Of a stretch of 64,000 nucleotides of DNA, positions 8,588-16,937 are shown piece after piece. The first letter of the stretch is position 1. Each line of letters starts with the position of its first letter. The notes under the pieces are model-generated. The model was not told the DNA's origin. It saw only the letters and a list, made by a program, of their open reading frames with translations, and searched no databases. The position numbers were made by a program, and so were the translations under genes. The stretch lies in NCBI RefSeq assembly GCF_020215645.1, contig NZ_CP084058.1:9176001-9240000 (forward strand). Direction: 5' to 3'. The stretch comes from Nonomuraea gerenzanensis (GTDB lineage Bacteria > Actinomycetota > Actinomycetes > Streptosporangiales > Streptosporangiaceae).

Positions 8588-8952
8588 GCCTCGGCGCCTT
8601 CGCGCGGAGCCAGGCGGGTGGTGATGTGCTCCATGCCCATGCGCAGGAAGAACTCGCGGGCGCCCTCAGGGGTGTCGGCGGAGCGGCGGTCCTCCTCGAC
8701 CACGTACTTGTCCAGCTCGCTCTCCACGTACTGGATGCTCGGGTCCTGGGCGATGTGCGCCATGAGCGACGGCACGTTCCCCTCGATCTCGATCATCCGG
8801 ACCACGATGCCGTCCTTCATGAAGACGGACGTGCTGAGCATCCTGGTGCCGTCGGCCGTGACCCGCACCGGCGGCGCGTAGTTGGCCAGCAGGTCGCGCA
8901 CCTTGTCCTCGGTGCCCGGCTTGATCCTGAACATGATGGCCAGTCGCTGCAT
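8584..8952 (-). CDS. SchA/CurD-like domain protein
   Basis: Protein of 122 aa of the SchA/CurD type, known mainly from spore-pigment and related type II PKS clusters; its biochemical role is not settled. Seen are two ferredoxin-like half-domains: RLAIMFRIKPGTEDKVRDLL at the start, and a second half with SIQYVESELDKYVVE and a FFLRMGMEHITTR tail. The ATG at 8952 is preceded by GGAGGATC. It is the first gene of the minus-strand tailoring operon and is divergent from the plus-strand operon starting at 9100. It supports a pentangular or spore-pigment-like product. Confidence 0.85.
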   Translation of the reverse strand: MQRLAIMFRIKPGTEDKVRDLLANYAPPVRVTADGTRMLSTSVFMKDGIVVRMIEIEGNVPSLMAHIAQDPSIQYVESELDKYVVEEDRRSADTPEGAREFFLRMGMEHITTRLAPREGAEA

Positions 8953-9099
8953 GGCGATCCTCCATGGTCGCTCGGATTCAGCGCACAGCCTCGCTCCCTT
9001 CCCGCCGCGCGTCTTCCCGCCGACGTACCGATCGCGGCCTCCCCTGCGCGGGGGAGGCGACGTTCCGTGGGTGGTAGACAGCGTTGATAGGCAGGGAAC
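8953..9099. promoter_or_regulatory. Divergent control region between the two tailoring operons
   Basis: These 147 bp separate the starts of two divergent multigene operons and must hold both promoters. No confident -35/-10 pair is visible. A GC-rich stretch (CCCGCCGCGCGTCTTCCCGCCG split over 9001-9022) and GGGGGAGGCGACG precede the plus-strand gene. It is the natural place to look for a binding site of the two response regulators. Confidence 0.4.
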
Positions 9100-9828
9100 A
9101 TGGACATCCGACTGGACGGAAAGGCCGCTCTGGTGACGGGCGGCACCCGCGGGATCGGCCGGGCGGTGACGCTCGGGCTGGCCAGGGCCGGCGCCAGGGT
9201 GCTGGCCTGTTACCGCACCGAATCAGAGGCGGTGGAGAGCCTCGCTCGCGAGCTGAAGAACCACGGCGGCGAGCACCGCCTGGTCAAGGCCGACGTCTCC
9301 GACCCGGCCGAGGTCACCGCGCTCCTCGAGGAGTGCTCCGCCGCCTTCGGCGGCCTCGACGTCGTGGTGGGCAACGCCGGCGCGATCTCCCACGTCCCCT
9401 TCCCCGAGCTGACTCTGGACGAGTGGCGGCGGATCATCGACACCAACCTGACCGGCGCGTTCACGGTCACCCAGCAGGCGCTGCCGCTGCTGCGGCCCGG
9501 CTCTTCGATCGTCTACATCGGCTCGAAGGTGGCGATGGTCGGGCTGCCGCTGCGCGCCCACTACACCGCCTCCAAGGCGGCGCTGGTCGGTCTGGCCCGC
9601 ACCCTGTGCAAGGAGCTCGGCCCGCGGGGCGTCCGGGTCAACGTCGTGGCGCCCGGCATCATCGACACGACCGACCTGCCGCCCGAGCGCACCGCGCAGT
9701 ACGAGCGGATCATCAGCCTCGGCCGCCTGGGCCGGCCCGAGGAGATCGCGGGCGTGGTCACGTTCCTGGCCAGCGATCAGGCGAGCTACATCACCGGTGA
9801 GACCATCAACGTCGACGGAGGTACCTGA
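9100..9828 (+). CDS. Short-chain ketoreductase (FabG/polyketide KR type)
   Basis: SDR of 242 aa with a complete classical signature: TGGTRGIGRAV at residues 14-24, NAGAISHVPF, catalytic Ser in YIGSKVAMVG, YTASKAALVG (Tyr-x3-Lys) and the C-terminal SYITGETINVDGG. It fits an NADPH ketoreductase acting on a nascent or cyclised polyketide, or a 3-oxoacyl-ACP reductase. It is the first gene of a five-gene plus-strand operon with very tight spacing: the next ABM gene starts one base after its stop, with GGAGG inside its last codons. Confidence 0.9.
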   Translation: MDIRLDGKAALVTGGTRGIGRAVTLGLARAGARVLACYRTESEAVESLARELKNHGGEHRLVKADVSDPAEVTALLEECSAAFGGLDVVVGNAGAISHVPFPELTLDEWRRIIDTNLTGAFTVTQQALPLLRPGSSIVYIGSKVAMVGLPLRAHYTASKAALVGLARTLCKELGPRGVRVNVVAPGIIDTTDLPPERTAQYERIISLGRLGRPEEIAGVVTFLASDQASYITGETINVDGGT

Positions 9829-9829
9829 C

Positions 9830-10156
9830 ATGACCACGCCCGGCTTCCGCGTGATGCTCAAGATGCACATCCACAGCGGCATGGAGGACGAGTTCGAGAA
9901 GGTCTGGCGATCCGTGGGAGCCGCCGTCACGGATCATCCCGCCAACCTCGGGCACTGGCTGATGCGCAGCACCAGCGAGGAAGGCGTCTACTACATCAGC
10001 AGCGACTGGGTCGACGAGCGGCGTTTCCGGGAGTTCGAGGAGAGCTGGGAGCACGGCGAGCACCGCGCGCTGCTGCACCCCTATCGCGAGTCGGCCACGA
10101 TCTCGACCATGCACGTGGTCGGCCACCTGCTCAAGTCCGGGCAGGACGCCCGATGA
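9830..10156 (+). CDS. ABM-domain protein
   Basis: Protein of 108 aa with ABM fold: FRVMLKMHIHSGMEDEFEKV at the N-terminus and GVYYISSDWVDERRFREFEES in the core. The ATG at 9830 is preferred because GGAGG lies eight bases upstream; a longer in-frame start would overlap the reductase. It ends in a 4-bp overlap with the next ABM gene. Together they may form a hetero-oligomer, as each ABM domain normally works as a dimer. Family role is oxygenation or cyclisation in aromatic polyketide assembly. Confidence 0.85.
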   Translation: MTTPGFRVMLKMHIHSGMEDEFEKVWRSVGAAVTDHPANLGHWLMRSTSEEGVYYISSDWVDERRFREFEESWEHGEHRALLHPYRESATISTMHVVGHLLKSGQDAR

Positions 10157-10455
10157 GCGTGCGCGTGCTGCTCTGGTACCGGGCGCCGCAGGGCGAGGAG
10201 CAGGCGGTCATCGAGGCGTTCCACCTGATCAGCGGCAAGCTGGCGGGCACGCCCGGCCTGGTGCGCAGCGAGCTGTGGCGGCCGGCCCACGATCCGGCCG
10301 ACTTCGTCGTGATGAGCGAGTGGGAGAGCAGGCAGGCGTTCGAGACGTGGGAGGGCGGCAGCACGCACAAGGCCGACACCTCCCCGCTGCGCCCCTACCG
10401 CGACCCGCGCAGGGAGCGGCCGTTCATGCTGCTGGACGTGGTGGCGGCCTACTGA
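10153..10455 (+). CDS. ABM-superfamily protein
   Basis: Protein of 100 aa, the third ABM-like gene in the locus. It shows VRVLLWYRAPQGEEQAVIEA, then TPGLVRSELWRPAHD and DFVVMSEWESRQAFETWEGG, a typical ABM order. The ATG overlaps the previous stop by 4 bp, and its own TGA overlaps the ATG of cysD by one base (TGATG). Translation of sulfate-activation genes is therefore tied to that of the tailoring genes. Confidence 0.83.
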   Translation: MSVRVLLWYRAPQGEEQAVIEAFHLISGKLAGTPGLVRSELWRPAHDPADFVVMSEWESRQAFETWEGGSTHKADTSPLRPYRDPRRERPFMLLDVVAAY

Positions 10456-11372
10456 TGAGCAGCGCCCCCGGAAAATCGGCGTCGCAGCTCGACGTGCTCG
10501 AGGCAGAGGCCATCCACATCATGCGTGAGGTGGCGGCCGAGTTCGAACGTCCCTGTCTGCTCTTCTCCGGGGGCAAGGACTCGATCGTCATGCTCCGCAT
10601 CGCCGAGAAGGCGTTCTGGCCCGCCGCGATCCCGTTCCCGCTCATGCACGTGGACACCGGGCACAACTTCGACGAAGTGATCGAGTTCCGTGACCGGCGC
10701 GCCGCCGAGCTGGGCGCGCGGCTGATCGTGGCCAGCGTGCAGGACTCCATCGACGCCGGCCGGGTGGTGGAGGAGACCGGCCGGCGCGCCTCGCGTAACC
10801 GGCTGCAGACCACCACGCTGCTCGACGCGATCGAGGAGCACGAGTTCGACGCCGTCTTCGGCGGCGCCCGGCGTGATGAGGAGAAGGCGCGCGCCAAGGA
10901 GCGGGTCTTCTCCTTCCGCGACGACTTCGGCCAGTGGGATCCCAAGAACCAGCGGCCGGAGCTGTGGAACCTGTACAACGCGCGTATCCGCAAGGGTGAG
11001 CACATCCGCGTCTTCCCGCTGTCGAACTGGACCGAGCTGGATGTGTGGGACTACATCCGGCGCGAGGGCATCGAGATCCCCTCCATCTACTTCGCGCACA
11101 CCCGCAAGGTGTTCGAGCGGGACGGCATGCTGCTGCCCGACGGTGATGTGGTGCAGCGCGGCCAGGACGAGCCGTTGTTCGAGGCGGTGGTGCGGTACCG
11201 CACCGTGGGCGACATGACCTGCACCGGCGCGGTGCAGTCCACGGCCGCGACGGTGGAGGAGATCATCGAGGAGATCGCCGCCACCCGGATCACCGAGCGC
11301 GGCGCGACCCGGGCCGATGACCGCTCGTCGGAGGCCGCGATGGAAGATCGCAAGCGAGAGGGCTACTTCTAA
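10455..11372 (+). CDS. cysD: Sulfate adenylyltransferase subunit 2 (ATP sulfurylase, small subunit)
   Basis: CysD, 305 aa, forms adenosine 5-prime-phosphosulfate (APS) from sulfate and ATP with the GTPase CysN. The PP-loop is LLFSGGKDSIVML near residues 36-48. Other family marks are VDTGHNFDEVIEFRD, FGGARRDEEKARAKERVFSFRD and the C-terminal DDRSSEAAMEDRKREGYF. The start overlaps the upstream ABM gene by one base, and cysN begins two bases after the stop. No cysC, cysH or sulfite reductase genes are present, so this copy is placed with secondary metabolism rather than with assimilation. It could still be the only cysD of the cell. Confidence 0.96.
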   Translation: MSSAPGKSASQLDVLEAEAIHIMREVAAEFERPCLLFSGGKDSIVMLRIAEKAFWPAAIPFPLMHVDTGHNFDEVIEFRDRRAAELGARLIVASVQDSIDAGRVVEETGRRASRNRLQTTTLLDAIEEHEFDAVFGGARRDEEKARAKERVFSFRDDFGQWDPKNQRPELWNLYNARIRKGEHIRVFPLSNWTELDVWDYIRREGIEIPSIYFAHTRKVFERDGMLLPDGDVVQRGQDEPLFEAVVRYRTVGDMTCTGAVQSTAATVEEIIEEIAATRITERGATRADDRSSEAAMEDRKREGYF

Positions 11373-11374
11373 CG

Positions 11375-12637
11375 ATGGACATTCTGCGCTTTGCCACGGC
11401 GGGAAGCGTCGATGACGGCAAGTCCACGCTCATCGGCCGGTTGCTCTTCGACTCCAAGGCGATCTTCGAGGACCAGCTCGAGGCGGTCGAGCGTACCTCG
11501 CGTGATCGCGGCACCGACTACACCGACCTGTCGCTGCTGACCGACGGGCTGCGGGCGGAGCGGGAGCAGGGCATCACGATCGATGTGGCCTACCGTTACT
11601 TCGCCACGCCGCGCCGCAAGTTCATCATCGCCGACACTCCCGGGCACATCCAGTACACGCGCAACATGGTCACCGGCGCCTCGACGGCGGATCTGGCCAT
11701 CGTGCTGATCGACGCGCGCAAGGGGGTGCTGGAGCAGTCGCGCCGGCACGCGTTCCTGACCTCGTTGCTGCGGGTGCCGCATCTGGTGCTGGCGGTCAAC
11801 AAGATGGATCTGGTCGACTACGCGCAGGAGCGGTTCGAGGAGATCAGGGACGAGTTCACGGCGTTCGCGTCCAAGCTGAACATCGCCGATCTGACGTTCA
11901 TCCCGATCTCGGCGCTGAACGGCGACAACGTGGTGTCCCGCTCGGAGAACATGCCGTGGTATCTGGGCACGTCGCTGTTGCATCATCTGGAGAACGTGCA
12001 CATCGCCTCCGACCGTAACCTGACCGATGTGCGGTTTCCGGTGCAGTACGTGATCCGGCCGCAGCGGGCCACCGATCCGGCCTTGCATGATTATCGGGGG
12101 TATGCGGGGCAGGTGGCCGGCGGGGTGCTCAAGCCGGGGGATGAGGTGGTGCATCTGCCGTCGGGGCTGTGCACGCGGATCGCCTCGATCGACACCTTCG
12201 ACGGGCCGGTGGAGGAGGCGTTCGCGCCGATGTCGGTGACGTTGCGGTTCGAGGACGACATCGACGTCTCGCGCGGTGACATGATCGCCCGGCCGAACAA
12301 CCAGCCCGCGGTCGCGCAGGAGCTGGAGGCGATGGTGTGCTGGATGGCTGATGGGGTCAGGCTCGGGCCGCGCTCGAAGCTGATGATCAAGCACACCACC
12401 CGCACCGCCCGGGCGCTGGTGCGTGACCTGCACTACCGGCTGGACGTCAACACGCTGCACCGTGACGAGGAGGCGACCGCGCTGGGCCTGAACGAGATCG
12501 GCCGGGTGTCGCTGCGTGTCACCCAGCCGTTGTTCGTCGACGACTACGCGCGCAACCGGGCCACCGGCGGCTTCATCCTGGTGGACGAGTCGACCAACGC
12601 CACGGTCGGCGCCGGCATGGTCATCGACGCCAGGTAG
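11375..12637 (+). CDS. cysN: Sulfate adenylyltransferase subunit 1 (GTPase)
   Basis: CysN, 420 aa, couples GTP hydrolysis to APS synthesis. G-domain motifs are GSVDDGKS at residues 10-17, DTPGH at 87-91 and NKMD at 142-145, followed by EF-Tu-like beta-barrel domains. The length matches stand-alone CysN; there is no C-terminal APS kinase (CysC) fusion, so PAPS formation needs a kinase from elsewhere in the genome. It ends the plus-strand operon and converges on the PhzF-like gene with a 14-bp gap. Confidence 0.96.
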   Translation: MDILRFATAGSVDDGKSTLIGRLLFDSKAIFEDQLEAVERTSRDRGTDYTDLSLLTDGLRAEREQGITIDVAYRYFATPRRKFIIADTPGHIQYTRNMVTGASTADLAIVLIDARKGVLEQSRRHAFLTSLLRVPHLVLAVNKMDLVDYAQERFEEIRDEFTAFASKLNIADLTFIPISALNGDNVVSRSENMPWYLGTSLLHHLENVHIASDRNLTDVRFPVQYVIRPQRATDPALHDYRGYAGQVAGGVLKPGDEVVHLPSGLCTRIASIDTFDGPVEEAFAPMSVTLRFEDDIDVSRGDMIARPNNQPAVAQELEAMVCWMADGVRLGPRSKLMIKHTTRTARALVRDLHYRLDVNTLHRDEEATALGLNEIGRVSLRVTQPLFVDDYARNRATGGFILVDESTNATVGAGMVIDAR

Positions 12638-12651
12638 CTCGATCAAGGCGC

Positions 12652-13485
12652 CTACAGCTCGACCTGACCCGTGACGCAGGTGATCACCTCGCCGCCCACC
12701 CAGACGGCGCCGTCGGAGCCGGTGGACACGTGCACGCGGCCCTCGCGGCCGATCGCGGTGCCCTGCGCGGCCACGTACGGGGCCTTGGTCCGGCCCGTGC
12801 GCAGCAGCCACTGTGCCAGGGAGGCGTTCAGGCTGCCCGTCACGGGGTCCTCGACCGTGGCGCCCTGGGAGGGGAAGAACGCCCGCACCTCGAACGCGCA
12901 CGGCGAGCCCTCGGGGTGCGGCCCGACCACGCCGATGTCGTGCGGCACCGTGCCAGGGCGCAGCGCGAGCACGGCTTCGGCGTCCTTGAGCAGCAGGCCG
13001 ACCCAGCCGGGGCCGTTGTCGGCCCACTCGGCGTCCACGACGTCGGCACGCGTGATCCCGAGCGACTCCACGATCCGGTCGAGGAACTCCTCCTCCACGG
13101 GCCCCGAGCGGATCAGCGGCGGCGCCTGGAACGCCGGCCCCGCTTCCGTGGCGTCCACGGGCACCAGCCCCGCTCCGCACTCCTGGACGACCCGGCCTCC
13201 CTCGCGCGGCCGGCCCCCGGCCTCCAGCCAGGCGTGGCAGGAGCCCAGCGTGGGGTGACCGGCGAAGGGCAGCTCGCTGTCGGGGGTGAAGATGCGGACG
13301 CGGTAGTCGGCCTCCCCGGTGCTCGGCGGCAGCAGGAAGGTGGTCTCCGACAGGTTCGTCCAGCGGGCGAAGCGCTGCATCTCCTCGGTGCTCAGGCCGT
13401 CGCCGTCGATCACGACCGCGAGTGCGTTTCCCGTGTACGGCCGCGCGGAGGCGAACACGTCGACTTGCGTGAATCTGCGCAACAT
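12652..13485 (-). CDS. PhzF-family isomerase
   Basis: PhzF/diaminopimelate-epimerase-fold protein, 277 aa. Seen are FTQVDVFASARPYTGNALAVV at the N-terminus (read in two parts), catalytic Glu47 in NLSETTFLL, FTPDSELPFAGHPTLGS, and the second-domain motif VEDPVTGSLNASLAQWL. The family catalyses isomerisations such as that of a phenazine precursor, but most members have unknown substrates. No phenazine genes are nearby. The ATG is at 13485. It is transcribed toward cysN and is probably not part of the polyketide locus. Confidence 0.9.
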   Translation of the reverse strand: MLRRFTQVDVFASARPYTGNALAVVIDGDGLSTEEMQRFARWTNLSETTFLLPPSTGEADYRVRIFTPDSELPFAGHPTLGSCHAWLEAGGRPREGGRVVQECGAGLVPVDATEAGPAFQAPPLIRSGPVEEEFLDRIVESLGITRADVVDAEWADNGPGWVGLLLKDAEAVLALRPGTVPHDIGVVGPHPEGSPCAFEVRAFFPSQGATVEDPVTGSLNASLAQWLLRTGRTKAPYVAAQGTAIGREGRVHVSTGSDGAVWVGGEVITCVTGQVEL

Positions 13486-13545
13486 ACTCCGGAGTCTCCC
13501 AGACGGGTCTTTCCCCGTTAACACGCCGCCCGCAGACTGGACGGT

Positions 13546-14949
13546 GTGGCGGACTTTGATGTTGTGGTCCTCGGCTCGGGGCCAGGTGGGCAGAAGGCCG
13601 CGATAGCGGCGGCGAAACTCGGCAAGAGAGTCGCGGTGGTCGAGAAGAAACACATGATCGGCGGCGTGTGCATCAACACGGGCACGATCCCCTCCAAGAC
13701 CCTGCGCGAGGCCGTCCTGTACCTCACAGGGCTCAACCAGCGGGAGCTGTACGGCGCCAGCTACCGCGTCAAGGACGAGATCACGGTCGCCGACCTGGGC
13801 ATGCGCACCCAGCACGTGATCGGCCGCGAGATCCAGGTGATCCGCAGCCAGCTCGCCCGCAACCACGTGACGGTGCTGCACGGCACCGGCCGCTTCCTCG
13901 ACGAGCACACCATCGGGATCACCGGCGAGGAGGAGAAGAAGGTCACCGCCGACAGGATCGTGATCGCCACGGGCACCTCCCCCGCCCGGCCGTCCAGCGT
14001 CGAGTTCGACGACAGGACGGTGATCGACTCCGACGCCATCCTGCACCTCGACAAGGTGCCGGAGACGCTGGTCGTGGTGGGGGCCGGGGTGATCGGCATC
14101 GAGTACGCCTCGATGTTCGCCGCGCTCGGCACCAAGGTGACGGTGGTGGAGCGGCGCGAGCGCATGCTGGAGTTCTGCGACCTGGAGATCGTCGAGGCGC
14201 TCAAGTACCACCTGCGCGACCTGGCGGTGACCTTCAGGTTCGGCGAGAACGTGGCGGCCGTCGAGCGCCGCCCGCGCGGCGCGCTGACCCTGCTGGAGAG
14301 CGGCAAGAAGATCCCCGCCGACTGCGTCATGTACTCGGCGGGCCGCCAGGGCAAGACCGCCGAGCTGAACCTGGAGGCCGCCGGCCTGGCCGCCGACGAC
14401 CGGGGCCGGATCAGGGTGGACGAGAACTACGCCACCGAGGTGCCGCACATCTACGCCGTGGGCGACGTGATCGGCTTCCCCGCGCTGGCGGCCACGTCGA
14501 TGGAGCAGGGGCGGCTGGCCGCGCAGCACGCGTGCGGCGAGCCGGCCGGCGACCTGCACGAGCTGCCGCCGATCGGCATCTACACCATCCCCGAGATCAG
14601 CTTCGTCGGGAAGTCGGAGGACGAGCTGACCCGCGACAAGGTGCCGTTCGAGGTCGGCATCTCGCGCTACCGGGAGCTGGCCAGGGGGCAGATCATCGGC
14701 GACTCGTACGGGATGCTCAAGCTGCTGGTCTCCTCGGAGGACCGGCGGCTGCTGGGCGTGCACGTGTTCGGCACGCAGGCCACCGAGCTGGTGCACATCG
14801 GGCAGACCGTCATGGGCTGCGGCGGCACCGTGGACTACCTGGTCAACGCGGTGTTCAACTATCCGACGCTGGCGGAGTCGTACAAGGTGGCGGCGCTGGA
14901 CGCGATGAACAAGATGCGGACGGTGGCCCGGCTCACCTCGGAGATGTGA
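13546..14949 (+). CDS. sthA: Soluble NAD(P)+ transhydrogenase
   Basis: FAD-dependent pyridine nucleotide-disulfide family protein of 467 aa that moves hydride between NADPH and NAD+. FAD motif [13 protein letters not shown] is at residues 6-18, the NAD(P) motif [16 protein letters not shown] is near 178-193, and the dimerisation domain ends in YNYPTLAE-like [11 protein letters not shown]. The active-site loop [14 protein letters not shown] has a single Cys instead of the CxxxxC pair of lipoamide dehydrogenase, which supports SthA over a disulfide reductase. The GTG at 13546 starts the reading frame 60 bp from the divergent PhzF gene. It converges with the GH30 gene (16-bp gap). Confidence 0.92.
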   Translation: MADFDVVVLGSGPGGQKAAIAAAKLGKRVAVVEKKHMIGGVCINTGTIPSKTLREAVLYLTGLNQRELYGASYRVKDEITVADLGMRTQHVIGREIQVIRSQLARNHVTVLHGTGRFLDEHTIGITGEEEKKVTADRIVIATGTSPARPSSVEFDDRTVIDSDAILHLDKVPETLVVVGAGVIGIEYASMFAALGTKVTVVERRERMLEFCDLEIVEALKYHLRDLAVTFRFGENVAAVERRPRGALTLLESGKKIPADCVMYSAGRQGKTAELNLEAAGLAADDRGRIRVDENYATEVPHIYAVGDVIGFPALAATSMEQGRLAAQHACGEPAGDLHELPPIGIYTIPEISFVGKSEDELTRDKVPFEVGISRYRELARGQIIGDSYGMLKLLVSSEDRRLLGVHVFGTQATELVHIGQTVMGCGGTVDYLVNAVFNYPTLAESYKVAALDAMNKMRTVARLTSEM

Positions 14950-14965
14950 GCCGGGCCCCCTTTCG

Positions 14966-16807
14966 TCAGGACAGGGTCCACTTCTGGTTGGCGGCGCCCG
15001 TGCAGGTCCACAGCTGCAGGCGGGTGCCGTCGGCGCTGCTGTTGCCGGTGACGTCGGCGCACTTGTTCGCCGCCGGGTTCACCAGGTCGCGGGCCGAGGT
15101 GTGCGTCCACTGCTGGTTGGCGGCGCCCGTACAGGACCAGAGCTGGAGCTGGCTGCCGTCGGCGGTGCCGTGGTCGCGGACGTCCAGGCACTTGCCGAGC
15201 GCGCGCAGCGTGCCGTCGCCGGGGCGGGTCCACTGCTGGGCGGCGGTGCCGTTGCAGGTGTAGAGCTGTACGGCGGCGCCGTCGGCGCTGCTGCCGCCCG
15301 CCACGTCCACGCACTTGCCCGCCGGCCCGGTGATCTGCGCGCCTGAGGACGTCGTTCCCGACCAGGTGAACGTCGCCGTGGTCCGCGCGGGCAGCGTGTA
15401 GACGAAGGACTGGCCGCCCCAGTCGATCCGGACGGACTGGGCCGAGGTGCCGCCGTTGTGCGCGATCAGCGCCTTGGACCCGTCGGGGTTGCGGTAGGCC
15501 ACGTTCTGGATCGTCGCGCTGGCCGTGGAGTCGATGCGGCGGGCGCCGGGCCTGACGAACTTGGTCAGGTGGCCGGTCGTGTAGTACTCGATCGTGTAGT
15601 CGACCTGGCCGGCGCGGGAGCCGCCCTCCTGGACGGTGATCAGGCCGGTGCAGGTGCCGCAGCCGCCGTTGTGCGGGCCCATGTTCTGGTTGAGCGCCAG
15701 GCTCCACTTGACCAGGCTGCCGCTCCAGTTGCGGGCGTAGGTGACGATGTCGGCCATGTCCTCGTTGTGCTGGTTGCCGATCCAGGTGCCGCCCGAGTGC
15801 TCGGTGCTGAACTGCTTGACCGACGGGTACTGGTTGTGCACCTGGGTGCCGACGGCGGGGTCGCCGAAGTAGCCGTGCCAGGCGATGCCGCCGAACAACG
15901 GGTCGTTCCTGAGCGCGGCGTCAGCCAGGATGGGCTGGCCGATCTGGGCGTAGTCGCCGTAGTTCCAGTCGTGCACGAGGACCTTGGTGCTGAGCCCCGC
16001 GGCGCGCAGGGCCGGGTAGAGGAAGTTCTTGGTCAGCTCGATGAGGCCGGAGGCGTTCCAGGACATGCCGGGGTAGTTCATCGCGGTCGGGTTGCCCGCC
16101 TGGCAGCAGTTGGGCTCGTTCTGGACGGAGAGGTAGTCCACGGGGACCCCGGCGGCCTGGTAGCTCTGCACGTACTTGACCAGGTACTGGGCGTAGGTGG
16201 CGTAGTGCTCCCACTTGAGCCAGCCCATCTGGTCCATCCGGCCGTTGTCCTTCATCCAGCCGGGCGCGCTCCACGGCACCCCCTTGACCCGCAGCGCCGG
16301 GTTGAGCTGCTTGGCCTGGACGGTGAGCAGGCGCACGGCCGTGTCGTAGCCGTTGGCGCCGAAGTCGTTCAGGTCGCAGCAGGTGTCGTCGAGCGAGACC
16401 ATGCCGGGGCGCGACAGGTCGGAGGCGCCGATCGGGTTGCGCACGAACGACAGGCCGATCCCGTCCGTGGGGTGGAACAGCCTGCGCATCACCGCGTCGC
16501 GCGTGGCGGCGCTGACAGGGCCGCCGCGCAGCAGGTACGCGGTGGTGTCGGTGATCGACGCGCCACCGCCTTCGAACTGCTGGTACGTCACGCCCTCGTT
16601 GACGGTGATCGTGTGGCCGGCGGTGCCGCCTGCGGGGCCGAAGGCGATGGGGGCCTGCTGGGCCAGGCCGCGGGTGACGGTGCGCCCGCCGGAGTCGGAG
16701 GTGGTGGTGAGCCAGACGTTCACCGGCTCGTTCGCGGCGGCGGCCGGCAGGGGCGCGGCGGCCACCAGGGCGAGCGCGCAGGCGAGCGCCAGAAGGATTC
16801 TGGACAC
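14966..16807 (-). CDS. Secreted GH30 glycoside hydrolase with C-terminal ricin-type CBM13
   Basis: Exoenzyme of 613 aa. A Sec signal (ILLALACALALVAAAPLPAAAA) spans about residues 4-25 in total. The GH30 (beta/alpha)8 core carries FEGGGASITDTTAYLL, acid/base Glu near 233 in SVQNEPNCC and nucleophile Glu near 336 in QFSTEHSGG. From about residue 490 a ricin beta-trefoil has three QW repeats (AAQQWTRP, ANQQWTHT, ANQKWTLS). GH30 includes beta-1,6-glucanase, glucosylceramidase and xylanase; the exact substrate is open. The GTG at 16807 is preferred because it puts the signal at the N-terminus and has AGAGGA upstream. The LacI gene on the same strand upstream is the likely regulator. Confidence 0.92.
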   Translation of the reverse strand: MSRILLALACALALVAAAPLPAAAANEPVNVWLTTTSDSGGRTVTRGLAQQAPIAFGPAGGTAGHTITVNEGVTYQQFEGGGASITDTTAYLLRGGPVSAATRDAVMRRLFHPTDGIGLSFVRNPIGASDLSRPGMVSLDDTCCDLNDFGANGYDTAVRLLTVQAKQLNPALRVKGVPWSAPGWMKDNGRMDQMGWLKWEHYATYAQYLVKYVQSYQAAGVPVDYLSVQNEPNCCQAGNPTAMNYPGMSWNASGLIELTKNFLYPALRAAGLSTKVLVHDWNYGDYAQIGQPILADAALRNDPLFGGIAWHGYFGDPAVGTQVHNQYPSVKQFSTEHSGGTWIGNQHNEDMADIVTYARNWSGSLVKWSLALNQNMGPHNGGCGTCTGLITVQEGGSRAGQVDYTIEYYTTGHLTKFVRPGARRIDSTASATIQNVAYRNPDGSKALIAHNGGTSAQSVRIDWGGQSFVYTLPARTTATFTWSGTTSSGAQITGPAGKCVDVAGGSSADGAAVQLYTCNGTAAQQWTRPGDGTLRALGKCLDVRDHGTADGSQLQLWSCTGAANQQWTHTSARDLVNPAANKCADVTGNSSADGTRLQLWTCTGAANQKWTLS

Positions 16808-16843
16808 GGCAGAGGTCCTCTCAGGGCCGGGGGGTGATGCCCT

Positions 16844-16935
16844 TGTAACAAATGAAACAAAGGTGAAACACTGCCTTGCACTGAGCAGAAGAGCATGAGT
16901 CAACCGGGCGAGTCAACCGATGTAACAAATGAAAC
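16844..16935. promoter_or_regulatory. Paired 15-bp direct repeats upstream of the GH30 gene
   Basis: TGTAACAAATGAAAC occurs at 16844-16858 and again, identical, at 16921-16935, a start-to-start distance of 77 bp. The pair brackets the GH30 promoter region and the second copy abuts the LacI stop. Between them GAGTCAACC appears twice (minus-strand TTGACT boxes, possible -35 elements). Such spaced identical boxes would suit looping by a LacI-type dimer pair. Confidence 0.5.
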
Positions 16936-16937
16936 GG

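Noticed and set aside
11375..12637. CysN-CysC fusion making PAPS directly
   Set aside because: The protein ends at 420 residues, right after the beta-barrel domains, with no APS-kinase P-loop.
12652..13485. Phenazine biosynthesis locus
   Set aside because: PhzF-like proteins are widespread; no phzA-E or phzG genes are nearby.
12652..14796. Very long minus-strand frame covering the sthA gene
   Set aside because: Only the first part (12652-13485) has PhzF motifs. The rest is the antisense shadow of sthA, which has intact FAD and NAD motifs on the plus strand.
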